In this document: one piece after another, positions 1 through 6,820 of the stretch
Layout: each line of letters opens with the position of its first letter
Numbering within the stretch: the first letter of the stretch is position 1
From: Chitinophagaceae bacterium
GTDB taxonomy: Bacteria; Bacteroidota; Bacteroidia; Chitinophagales; Chitinophagaceae
Direction: 5' to 3'
Assembly (NCBI GenBank): GCA_003526435.1
Contig: DPWF01000088.1
Coordinates: 1-7,461 of the forward strand
DNA length: 7,461 nt
Program-made: the position numbers and the translations under genes
The notes under the pieces: model-generated
The model's input: the letters and a program-made list of their open reading frames with translations, nothing else
Databases searched by the model: none
What the model was told of the DNA's origin: nothing

Positions 1-2135
1 GTGGTGCCGCACCTTATTATGACTGGAGCCTGCGTTGGGCAAAAAAAATATCTGAAAAAGTAGCATTTAAAATCAATGCACAGTTCATCCAGGCACAAGA
101 CTGGTTGGCCAATCAGGATGATAACTATACCCGTATTGGAGGAACACCGAACGGTACTAAAATACCTGGAACCCGTTTTGTTGATCCGAACTATGATGGT
201 GTGAATTTTTATGGGGATGAAACCACTCAGAATATCAGTGCTATAGCATCACAGGTATTTGCAGCGGCCGGATTAACTTCCGGACAACTGGCAGCTTTTA
301 ACGGTTTTCTGGCTGCGAATCCTACTGCCCGTTTAGCTGATTTCAACACCTTCCTTACCGGAGCTGGTGCAGGTGCTTTGGTTACTGCAGGCGTTTCACC
401 AATCATTTTTGGTGCATCGCCTTCCAGAAACTTTTTGCAAAATGCATCTGTGAGCAGAACGGGTTATGCAGAGAAAGATGTAGTAGATCCTACAACACTG
501 AACATGAAACTCACAGGTGGTTTACATTATAAATTAACAGATAAAATCGAAGCTTCTTTTAACGTCTATTTTGGAACAGGTAACAGTGTTTATACAGGAA
601 GTGATCGTTATTCATTAAAAGACCTGCGTATTGCTCAGTTTAAGTATGAACTGAAACATAAAAACTGGTATGCCCGTTATTATTCAACACATGAAAATGC
701 CGGAAATTCTTTCAATGCCACTATTACAACTCGTTTGTTTAATGAAGCATGGAAAGCAAGCAGTGCATGGTATCCGCAATATATAGCAGCATTTGTATCG
801 GCAAGAGACCAGGGTGCGGATAATATTGTTTCACATAATGCAGCAAGAGCATTTGCGGATCAGGGACGCCCAACTGGTTTTGTAGGAAACAATCCACTGT
901 TCCAGTCGGTAGCACGCAAACCCATTTCTCAAGGTGGTGGTTTGTTCCTCGATCGTTCACGCCTGAAAGTATTTGATGGCCAATATAACCTGACAGAAGA
1001 CCTCGGACTTGGAAAAACCAATACTGATTGGTTGATCGGTCTGAGCCATAAACAATATGTATTGAATTCTGAAGGAACTCTTTTTGCTGATACAGCAGGT
1101 GCGATTAAAATCAATGAATTTGGTGCCTATACACAAATTTCACAGCGTCTTTTCAATGATGTACTTAAGTTGACGATTTCTGGTCGTTACGATAAGAATA
1201 CCAATTTTAAAGGACGTTTTACACCAAGAGCATCTGCGGTGGTTAAACTGGCTAAAGACCATAACCTCCGTTTCTCTTATCAGACAGCTTATCGTTTCCC
1301 AACTACACAAAACCAGTGGATCAACCTCACTGTTGGTGGTGGTACCAGGTTAATGGGAGGATTGCCTCAACTGCGTGACTTCTACAAGTTCAGTACAAAC
1401 CCGGTATTTACATTGGCAAGCGTACAGGCTTTCGGAGCCAGCGCCTTAGCTGGTGCGCCGAACCCCAACTTGTTGCAACAGCAGACTTTTGGCGAATTTA
1501 AGCCAGAGTCTATGCGTTCATTTGAAGTAGGTTATAAAGGCCTTATTGCACAAAAATTACTGATTGATGTGTATGCTTACTGGGGTAGGTACAAAGATTT
1601 CCTGAGCGGTGTAACAGCTATCCAATCAAGAAATGCCGTGTTTAACCCAGCCGATCTTTTAAATGCCAACGCAAGAATTGCCTATAGCATTTCAGTAAAT
1701 GCACCAGGTGAAGTAAGTACATCAGGATGGGGTGCTTCAGCAGAATATTTATTGCCTAATAATTTCTCATTCTCTGGTAACCTTTATCATGATGAAATCG
1801 GTGATCTGCCTCCGGGTTTTGTATCATACTTCAACACGCCAAAATATCGTGTAAACATGGAATTGAATAATTCAGGTTTTGGTAAAGACAAAAGATTTGG
1901 ATTCAGTGTAGTGTACAGATGGCAGAATTCTTTCTACTATGAAGGTACATTTGGTGTAGGTATGGTTCCCTGGATGAGAACAGTGGATGCCATGGTGAGC
2001 TATAAACTCCCTGCAACCAAATCAATGATTAAAATTGGCGGAACCAATATCTTCAACAGATACTATCGTACTGGTTGGGGTAACCCACAAATCGGAGGAT
2101 TGTACTATATCAGCTATGGCTGGAATGTGTTCTAA
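1..2135 (+). CDS. TonB-dependent outer-membrane receptor, C-terminal part (5' end outside window)
   Basis: Codons begin at base 3 and stay open from the left edge to the TAA at 2133-2135, giving 710 visible residues. A TTG at 105 is only an internal Leu codon, because the residues before it (PYYDWSLRWAKK, then FKINAQFIQAQDW) are typical receptor sequence. The signal peptide, any carboxypeptidase-like regulatory domain and the plug are therefore upstream or mostly upstream. What is visible is alternating, aromatic-rich beta-barrel sequence, including LRFSYQTAYRFPTTQNQW (about 1267-1320), SMRSFEVGYKG (about 1508-1540) and a C-terminus with NIFNRYYRTGWGNPQ that closes on Phe, as is usual for the last barrel strand. 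Bases 231-435 encode an Ala/Gly-rich stretch that is probably an extracellular loop. In this family the barrel imports a ligand across the outer membrane using TonB energy. The ligand cannot be told from sequence. No SusD gene follows, so a classical SusCD glycan pair is not supported on this side. A terminator follows 33 bases after the stop. Confidence 0.93.
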   Translation, partial: GAAPYYDWSLRWAKKISEKVAFKINAQFIQAQDWLANQDDNYTRIGGTPNGTKIPGTRFVDPNYDGVNFYGDETTQNISAIASQVFAAAGLTSGQLAAFNGFLAANPTARLADFNTFLTGAGAGALVTAGVSPIIFGASPSRNFLQNASVSRTGYAEKDVVDPTTLNMKLTGGLHYKLTDKIEASFNVYFGTGNSVYTGSDRYSLKDLRIAQFKYELKHKNWYARYYSTHENAGNSFNATITTRLFNEAWKASSAWYPQYIAAFVSARDQGADNIVSHNAARAFADQGRPTGFVGNNPLFQSVARKPISQGGGLFLDRSRLKVFDGQYNLTEDLGLGKTNTDWLIGLSHKQYVLNSEGTLFADTAGAIKINEFGAYTQISQRLFNDVLKLTISGRYDKNTNFKGRFTPRASAVVKLAKDHNLRFSYQTAYRFPTTQNQWINLTVGGGTRLMGGLPQLRDFYKFSTNPVFTLASVQAFGASALAGAPNPNLLQQQTFGEFKPESMRSFEVGYKGLIAQKLLIDVYAYWGRYKDFLSGVTAIQSRNAVFNPADLLNANARIAYSISVNAPGEVSTSGWGASAEYLLPNNFSFSGNLYHDEIGDLPPGFVSYFNTPKYRVNMELNNSGFGKDKRFGFSVVYRWQNSFYYEGTFGVGMVPWMRTVDAMVSYKLPATKSMIKIGGTNIFNRYYRTGWGNPQIGGLYYISYGWNVF

Positions 2136-2168
2136 GCCTATAGTATAATAAATAACCAATTTTGAATA

Positions 2169-2205
2169 AAGAATGAGAAAGTGCAAACTTTCTCATTCTT
2201 GTTTT
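2169..2205 (+). terminator. Rho-independent terminator after the first receptor gene
   Basis: A perfect 14-bp inverted repeat (aagaatgagaaagt at 2169-2182, its complement at 2187-2200) encloses a GCAA loop, which fits the stable GNRA tetraloop class. It is followed by GTTTT. The U-tract is short, but the stem is long. Read on the other strand, the hairpin is followed by TTTATTC, so it may also stop antisense transcription. It separates the receptor gene from pdhB. Confidence 0.85.
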
Positions 2206-2300
2206 AAGGTGTTTCCTGTAGTCATTGATAGCGTGTTTCGGGCTGTTTTTGCCTTGAATCCTGCCCCTTGTTTCTTTTTTCTTATTCCACCGGAATCCTA

Positions 2301-2308
2301 TATTTTTG
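2301..2308 (+). promoter_or_regulatory. Candidate Bacteroidota -7 promoter element for pdhB
   Basis: TATTTTTG matches the Bacteroidota -7 consensus TAnnTTTG exactly and lies 21 bases before the first possible pdhB ATG. Transcription would then start close to 2315 and leave a leader of about 15 bases. No good TTG/TTTG -33 element is seen at normal spacing: the nearest TTG (2268-2270) is 30 bases upstream, which is too far. The rest of the 194-base gap is a pyrimidine-rich stretch (about 2261-2290) plus the upstream terminator. Confidence 0.4.
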
Positions 2309-2329
2309 CTCCTCATTTAACAAACAGAT

Positions 2330-3319
2330 ATGATGCGTTCAATAGCTTTCAGAGAGGCTCTCAGAGAGGCCATGAGTGAGGAAATGAGAAGAGACGAGCG
2401 GGTATTTCTGATGGGAGAGGAAGTAGCGGAATACAATGGCGCCTATAAAGTGAGCCAGGGAATGCTGGCCGAATTTGGAGCCAAAAGAGTAATAGATACG
2501 CCTATAGCAGAACTGGGTTTTGCAGCCGTAGCTGTAGGAGCCGCACAGAACGGACTTCGTCCAATTGTAGAATTCATGACCTGGAACTTTGGGGTACTGG
2601 CTATGGACCAGATTCTGAACACAGCGTCAAAAATGCTGGCAATGAGTGGCGGACAGATTGGTTGTCCGATTGTATTTCGTGGTCCAAACGGAAGTGCCGG
2701 ACAGTTAGGAGCCCAACACTCTACCGCTTTTGAAAGTTATTATGCCAATATTCCAGGACTGAAAGTGGTTTCTCCCTCTAATGGTTACGATGCTAAAGGA
2801 TTGCTGAAACAAGCCATTCGCTACGAAGAAGATCCGGTTATGTTTATGGAAAGTGAAGTGATGTATGGCGATAAAAGTGATGTGCCGGATGAAGAATATT
2901 ATATTCCACTGGGTAAGGCCGATGTAAAAAGAGCCGGTCGTGATGTAACCATCGTTTCTTTCAATAAAATGATGAAAGTGGCCCTCGGTGCCGCCGCAGA
3001 ACTGGAAAAAGAAGGCGTGAGTGCAGAAGTGATCGATTTACGGACCATCCGCCCACTCGACTGGATGACTATTCTGGAAAGTGTGAAGAAGACAAACAGA
3101 CTGGTAATTGTAGAAGAACAATGGCCATTTGCATCTGTTTCGTCTGAAATATCATACCGTATCCAGAAAGAAGGGTTCGATTACCTCGATGCACCCATTC
3201 GCAGAATCACCAGTGCTGATGCTCCTATGCACTATGCACCAAATCTTACTGCCCTCGCCATTCCTGACGTGAGCCGTACTGTTAAACTGGTGAAAGAAGT
3301 GATGTACATGAAAAAGTAA
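2330..3319 (+). CDS. pdhB: Pyruvate dehydrogenase E1 component, beta subunit
   Basis: The 329-residue product is the beta half of the thiamine-diphosphate-dependent E1 enzyme, which with E1-alpha decarboxylates pyruvate and passes the acetyl group to lipoyl-E2 in the cytoplasm. Residues about 4-180 are the transketolase-like pyrimidine-binding domain and about 195-318 the transketolase C-terminal domain. Family motifs are intact: MGEEVAEYNGAYKVSQGM (28-45), DTPIAELGF (56-64) and GAQHSTAFESYYANIPGLKVV (127-147). Glu61 corresponds to the glutamate that activates the cofactor aminopyrimidine, and His130 to the conserved active-site histidine; their 69-residue spacing equals that between Glu59 and His128 of the human subunit. 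Length is normal for the family. Two ATGs in tandem (2330 and 2333) leave the start uncertain by one residue, with no clear Shine-Dalgarno sequence to choose between them. The gene is bounded by terminators on both sides and no pdhA or E2 gene is beside it, so its partner is encoded elsewhere. A 2-oxoisovalerate or acetoin dehydrogenase beta subunit is the alternative, but the sequence reads best as PdhB. Confidence 0.95.
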   Translation: MMRSIAFREALREAMSEEMRRDERVFLMGEEVAEYNGAYKVSQGMLAEFGAKRVIDTPIAELGFAAVAVGAAQNGLRPIVEFMTWNFGVLAMDQILNTASKMLAMSGGQIGCPIVFRGPNGSAGQLGAQHSTAFESYYANIPGLKVVSPSNGYDAKGLLKQAIRYEEDPVMFMESEVMYGDKSDVPDEEYYIPLGKADVKRAGRDVTIVSFNKMMKVALGAAAELEKEGVSAEVIDLRTIRPLDWMTILESVKKTNRLVIVEEQWPFASVSSEISYRIQKEGFDYLDAPIRRITSADAPMHYAPNLTALAIPDVSRTVKLVKEVMYMKK

Positions 3320-3346
3320 ATCAACACACTGAATAAATTGATACAT

Positions 3347-3378
3347 AACCCGGAGAACTTACTCCGGGTTTTTGTTTT
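3347..3378 (+). terminator. Rho-independent terminator after pdhB
   Basis: A 9-bp perfect GC-rich stem (AACCCGGAG at 3347-3355, its complement at 3362-3370) with a 6-base loop (AACTTA) is followed by TTTGTTTT. It starts 27 bases after the pdhB stop and ends 28 bases before the fucosidase ATG, so it should end the pdhB transcript. The fucosidase unit then needs either its own promoter in the short remaining stretch, where I see no good TAnnTTTG match, or some read-through. Confidence 0.88.
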
Positions 3379-3406
3379 CTGTTTAACTTCATTCAAACTG
3401 CTTATC

Positions 3407-4729
3407 ATGCGAAAAACCTTAATCCTGTTTTTTGTTTTGCTCCTGTCTTTGGGCAGCATGGCACAATACCAGCCAACGCCAGCAAACCTGCAGGCACGTC
3501 AATGGTTTGATAGTGCCCGTTTCGGACTCTTCATTCATTGGGGAGCATCGAGCGTATTGGGTGCAGGTGAGTGGGTCATGAATAACAGAAATATCAGGGT
3601 CGATGAATACAAACGATTGATGCAGTTTTTCAACCCCACTAAATTCGATGCAAAGGCATGGGTAAAAATGGCAAAAGATGCAGGGATGCGCTATATAACT
3701 TTTATCACACGACACCACGATAGCTTTAGCAACTGGGATACCAAACAGTCTGACTGGAAAATTACCAATACAGTATATGCAAAAGATGTACTGAAAGATT
3801 TGTCGATTGCCTGTAAAGAACAGGGCATTAAACTCTTCCTGTATTATTCATTGGTCGACTGGTTCAGGTCCGATTATCCATATGAAACAGGAAGAACAGG
3901 AAAAGGTACCGGACGTACACAGAAAAGTAATTACGAGGGGTATCTCAATTTTATGAAATTACAACTCACTGAACTATTGACCGGCTACGGAGATATAGCA
4001 GGCATATGGTTTGACGGGCACTGGGATCAGTTGGATAATGATGAGGACAAAACACAGCAATCAAAAATTAACTGGAAGTATGAAGAGATATATGAACTGA
4101 TTCATCGCCTCCAGCCACAGGCACTGGTTGGTAATAATCATCATCTTTCACCATTACCCGGCGAAGATTTTCAAATGTTTGAGAAAGACCTGCCGGGAGA
4201 AAATAAAGGAGGGCTTAGCGGACAGGCTGTATCGAAATTGCCATTGGAAACCTGTGAAACCATCAACAACTCCTGGGGTTTTAATATTACCGACAGAACC
4301 TACAAGTCTACGAAAGATATTATTCATTTATTGGTAAAAGCGGCAGGTTATGGGACCAACCTTTTACTCAATGTTGGTCCCATGCCTAATGGCGAAATAC
4401 AACCAGAGTTTGTTACGTGTTTAAAAGAAGTAGGAGACTGGCTGCAAAAAAACGGTACAACTATTTATGGAACCAAAGCAGGAACACTCAAACCCCAGGA
4501 CTGGGGAGCGATAACAGAAAAAGAGAACCAGGTATATGTTCATATCCTGAAAAAAACAGGAGATAAAATTTTCTTTCAACTGCCATATCATGTTGAATCG
4601 GCCTTTTTATCAAGGAATAAAACACCCATACAATTTGACCGATTGAAAGATGGTTATTGGTCGCTGGATATTTCAATAACAGATGATAGTCTACCTGATG
4701 ATATTATCGTGTTAAACATAAAAAGATGA
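3407..4729 (+). CDS. Secreted alpha-L-fucosidase, glycoside hydrolase family 29
   Basis: The 440-residue product is a GH29 retaining exo-enzyme that removes terminal alpha-L-fucose. The ATG at 3407 was chosen because it opens a clear Sec signal peptide (MRKTLILFFVLLLSLGSMAQ, likely cut near residue 19-20); the frame extends to a TTG at 3338, but that lies upstream of and reads through the terminator. The mature protein should be periplasmic or surface-exposed. Residues about 25-355 form the (beta/alpha)8 catalytic domain, with FGLFIHWG (40-46 region, His44), RHHDSF (102-107, His103/His104) in the fucose pocket, WFDGHWD (201-207) carrying the predicted nucleophile Asp203, and GEDFQMFE (252-259), where Glu259 aligns with the acid/base Glu266 of the Thermotoga maritima enzyme. 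NLLLNVGPMPNGE (318-330) is the family's C-terminal barrel motif. About 356-440 is a short beta-sandwich with no extra carbohydrate-binding module. The family's usual HHDGF is HHDSF here, and WETC is LETC (280-283). The stop overlaps the next gene's ATG. Linkage specificity is not readable from sequence. Confidence 0.94.
   Translation: MRKTLILFFVLLLSLGSMAQYQPTPANLQARQWFDSARFGLFIHWGASSVLGAGEWVMNNRNIRVDEYKRLMQFFNPTKFDAKAWVKMAKDAGMRYITFITRHHDSFSNWDTKQSDWKITNTVYAKDVLKDLSIACKEQGIKLFLYYSLVDWFRSDYPYETGRTGKGTGRTQKSNYEGYLNFMKLQLTELLTGYGDIAGIWFDGHWDQLDNDEDKTQQSKINWKYEEIYELIHRLQPQALVGNNHHLSPLPGEDFQMFEKDLPGENKGGLSGQAVSKLPLETCETINNSWGFNITDRTYKSTKDIIHLLVKAAGYGTNLLLNVGPMPNGEIQPEFVTCLKEVGDWLQKNGTTIYGTKAGTLKPQDWGAITEKENQVYVHILKKTGDKIFFQLPYHVESAFLSRNKTPIQFDRLKDGYWSLDISITDDSLPDDIIVLNIKR
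4350..4383 (+). repeat. Perfect 11-bp inverted repeat inside the fucosidase gene
   Basis: ATGGGACCAAC (4350-4360) and its exact reverse complement (4373-4383) enclose a 12-base loop. It sits in codons for GYGTNLLLNVGPMP, a conserved GH29 stretch. There is no T-run after it, so it is not a normal terminator. It may be only a by-product of codons for the flanking G-T-N and N-V-G-P residues, or it may form an mRNA hairpin about 340 bases before the receptor start. Confidence 0.6.
4726..4729 (+). promoter_or_regulatory. ATGA stop/start overlap coupling fucosidase and receptor
   Basis: The fucosidase TGA (4727-4729) shares bases with the receptor ATG (4726-4728). Such overlaps usually mean one mRNA and translational coupling by terminating ribosomes. 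No separate ribosome-binding site or promoter is evident just upstream, which supports dependence of the receptor on fucosidase translation. Confidence 0.85.
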
Positions 4730-6786
4730 AGTATAAGGTAATATGTTGTATTGCTTTTTTATTGAGTGTTATGCAACCGCTTTGTGTAAAGGCACAACAA
4801 TCTGTAAATGATACTGCAAGGTTAACCGATGTAGCAGTGACGGCATTTTATGGGAGAGCCAAATGGCAAACCATTCCTGCAGCCATAGCATTAGTAGGGC
4901 CATCACTTGTAAAAAACAGTCCTCTGCCATCACTGTTACCCGCTATGAACAGCCTGCCAGGAATAAGAATGGAAGAAAGATCACCGGGCAGTTATCGCTT
5001 ATCTATTCGTGGAAGCTTATTGCGATCTCCATTTGGCGTAAGAAATATTAAAGTGTATCTCGATGAATTGCCGTTAACAGACGGAGGCGGAAACACCTAT
5101 CTCAATTTGATAGATCTGTCACAGATCAATAACGCAGAAATACTAAAAGGCCCTGTTGCTGCCGCTTATGGGGCAGGTACCGGCGGTGCGGTTTTATTTC
5201 AGTCTGGCCTCTATTTCTCTGAAACAACAGCCAATCGTTTGTATGGAGGTATTGCGGGAGGCTCTTATGGACTTTTTCAACAGCAGTCTGGCTGGATATA
5301 CAATACTCCAAATTTTAGCAGCAACTTACAACAGGTGCACCTGCAGTCTGATGGTTATCGTGAACAATCTGCCATGCGACGTGATGCTTTCAAATGGCAG
5401 GGAACCTTTAGAAGAGGACATCATAACTGGCGGTTTTTAAGTTTTTATACCGATCTCTATTACCAGACACCCGGAGGCATAAACGAAACACAATTTAACC
5501 GGAACCCAAAACAGGCGCGACAGCCTGCGGGTGCATTACCTGGTGCGGTACAACAAAGAACGGCTATCTACAACAAAACCTTTTATAACGGGGTGCATCA
5601 TCAGCTAAACCTCAATCAAAAAAACAGCATACGTTCTTTTGCCGTAATGAGTTTAACCGGTTTTAAAAATCCTTTCATAACGAACTATGAAGAGCGGGCA
5701 GAAGATAATTTTGGTACAGGTTCACAATGGCAATACAAACACCAGTCCGGCGATCATCAATGGCAGGTTAACACAGGTGGTGAATGGCAATACCAGCATT
5801 CATTGATTGATAATTTCGGAAACAGGTCGGGCATTAAAGATACTGTTCAGTACAGTGATAAGGTGTATGCCATACAATGGTTTCTGTTTTCTCAGTTTCA
5901 GTATAAGTACAGAGAAAAATTATTGATTACCGCAGGACTCAGCACAAACCAGCAATCATATCGTTACAGAAGACTTACCGATGCAGGCTCTACCTACACA
6001 CGCAAACGAATAAGTAGTGTATTAACACCAAGACTGGCATTGACATATACAATCAGGCCGATGCTGAACATATATACTGTTCTGTCAAAAGGTTTTTCAG
6101 CGCCAACACTTGCAGAATTCAGGCCATCGGATGGAAATTTTTATGGCGACCTGAATGCAGAATCGGGCTGGAACATAGAAGCAGGTATCAAAGGTGGACT
6201 GGCAAATGAAAGATTATTGTTTGATATAGCTTTTTACCGGTTCAAGCTCAATAATGCCATTGTACGTAGAAACAGTAATAGCGGGGCCGAATATTTTGTA
6301 AATGCGGGAGGAACCCTGCAACAGGGAGTGGAAGTTATGCTGAAAACCTTTCCGGTAAGAAATGGAGCAGGGAAAATAAAGGAGTTATCTATCTGGTCAG
6401 GCTACACCCATCAGCCATATCGTTTTACGAATTACCGACAGGGCAATACAGATTATAGTAACAAGAAACTTACAGGTGTTCCTGTATCAACCTGGATATT
6501 GGGTTTTGATCTGCAGTTGCGGAATGGTATTTATGCAACAACATTTTTCAATGCAGTATCTTCTATTCCGCTGAACGATGCCAATGATGCATATGCAAAA
6601 GCTTATCAGTTATTGCAGGGCAGACTTGGTTACAGGGTGCGGAAAATAGATGTTTTTTTGACAGTTGATAATGCATTGAATCAGCTTTATAGCCTGGGTA
6701 ACGATATTAATGCCCTGGGCAGGAGGTATTACAATGCTGCAGCTCCCCGCAATTATATGTTCGGCATGAATTTTGGGTTACGCTGA
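4726..6786 (+). CDS. TonB-dependent outer-membrane receptor, complete, short N-terminus
   Basis: The 686-residue product is an outer-membrane importer driven by TonB. Residues 1-24 are a Sec signal peptide (ends VKAQ); Cys20 is not in a proper lipobox. A possible TonB box lies in TDVAVTAF (34-41). The plug spans about 46-158 with NSLPGIRMEERSPGSYRLS, IRGS, VYLDELPLTDGGG (110-122) and EILKGPVAAAYGAGTGGAVLF (start 138), the standard plug pattern. The rest is beta-barrel, including LSKGFSAPTLAEFRPS (453-468), NIEAGIKG and a TVDNALNQLYSLG final-strand region. It lacks the N-terminal carboxypeptidase-like domain of SusC proteins, its length is that of FecA/BtuB-like receptors, and no SusD gene is adjacent. 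It is fused by a 4-base overlap to the fucosidase gene, so both are probably made together; a fucosylated or fucose-released ligand is an inference, and an iron-chelate or vitamin ligand is possible. The last residue is Arg (MNFGLR), not the aromatic residue usual for barrel assembly signals. No terminator is seen before the next gene. Confidence 0.94.
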   Translation: MKYKVICCIAFLLSVMQPLCVKAQQSVNDTARLTDVAVTAFYGRAKWQTIPAAIALVGPSLVKNSPLPSLLPAMNSLPGIRMEERSPGSYRLSIRGSLLRSPFGVRNIKVYLDELPLTDGGGNTYLNLIDLSQINNAEILKGPVAAAYGAGTGGAVLFQSGLYFSETTANRLYGGIAGGSYGLFQQQSGWIYNTPNFSSNLQQVHLQSDGYREQSAMRRDAFKWQGTFRRGHHNWRFLSFYTDLYYQTPGGINETQFNRNPKQARQPAGALPGAVQQRTAIYNKTFYNGVHHQLNLNQKNSIRSFAVMSLTGFKNPFITNYEERAEDNFGTGSQWQYKHQSGDHQWQVNTGGEWQYQHSLIDNFGNRSGIKDTVQYSDKVYAIQWFLFSQFQYKYREKLLITAGLSTNQQSYRYRRLTDAGSTYTRKRISSVLTPRLALTYTIRPMLNIYTVLSKGFSAPTLAEFRPSDGNFYGDLNAESGWNIEAGIKGGLANERLLFDIAFYRFKLNNAIVRRNSNSGAEYFVNAGGTLQQGVEVMLKTFPVRNGAGKIKELSIWSGYTHQPYRFTNYRQGNTDYSNKKLTGVPVSTWILGFDLQLRNGIYATTFFNAVSSIPLNDANDAYAKAYQLLQGRLGYRVRKIDVFLTVDNALNQLYSLGNDINALGRRYYNAAAPRNYMFGMNFGLR

Positions 6787-6820
6787 CTTCACATTATATA
6801 TCTTAGCAAAAACGTACACT

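Noticed and set aside
105..107. TTG at 105 as the start of the first receptor gene
   Set aside because: The frame is open to base 3 and the upstream residues are typical receptor sequence, so this is an internal Leu codon of a gene cut by the window edge.
2349..2370. 10-bp direct repeat (TCAGAGAGGC twice, 12 bases apart)
   Set aside because: It encodes the REAL-REAM helix at the start of E1-beta, which is normal for the family. It is coding, not a regulatory repeat.
2110..2379. Small open frames on both strands in the gap before pdhB
   Set aside because: They run through the terminator hairpin, overlap real genes and show no recognisable protein features.
2650..2668. 6-bp inverted repeat (CGGACA / TGTCCG) inside pdhB
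   Set aside because: It is short, lies in conserved coding sequence and has no T-run, so it is expected by chance.
3338..3406. Start of the fucosidase at TTG 3338
   Set aside because: This would translate through the pdhB terminator and place 23 residues before an otherwise perfect signal peptide. ATG 3407 is the better start.
3375..3406. Promoter for the fucosidase gene in the gap after the pdhB terminator
   Set aside because: The best -7-like string (TAACTTCA, 3384-3391) has two mismatches to TAnnTTTG and no -33 element at a proper distance.
4768..4785. Lipoprotein signal at Cys20 of the second receptor
   Set aside because: The residues before Cys (QPL) do not fit a lipobox, and TonB receptors are not lipoproteins. 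An ordinary Sec signal ending at VKAQ fits better.
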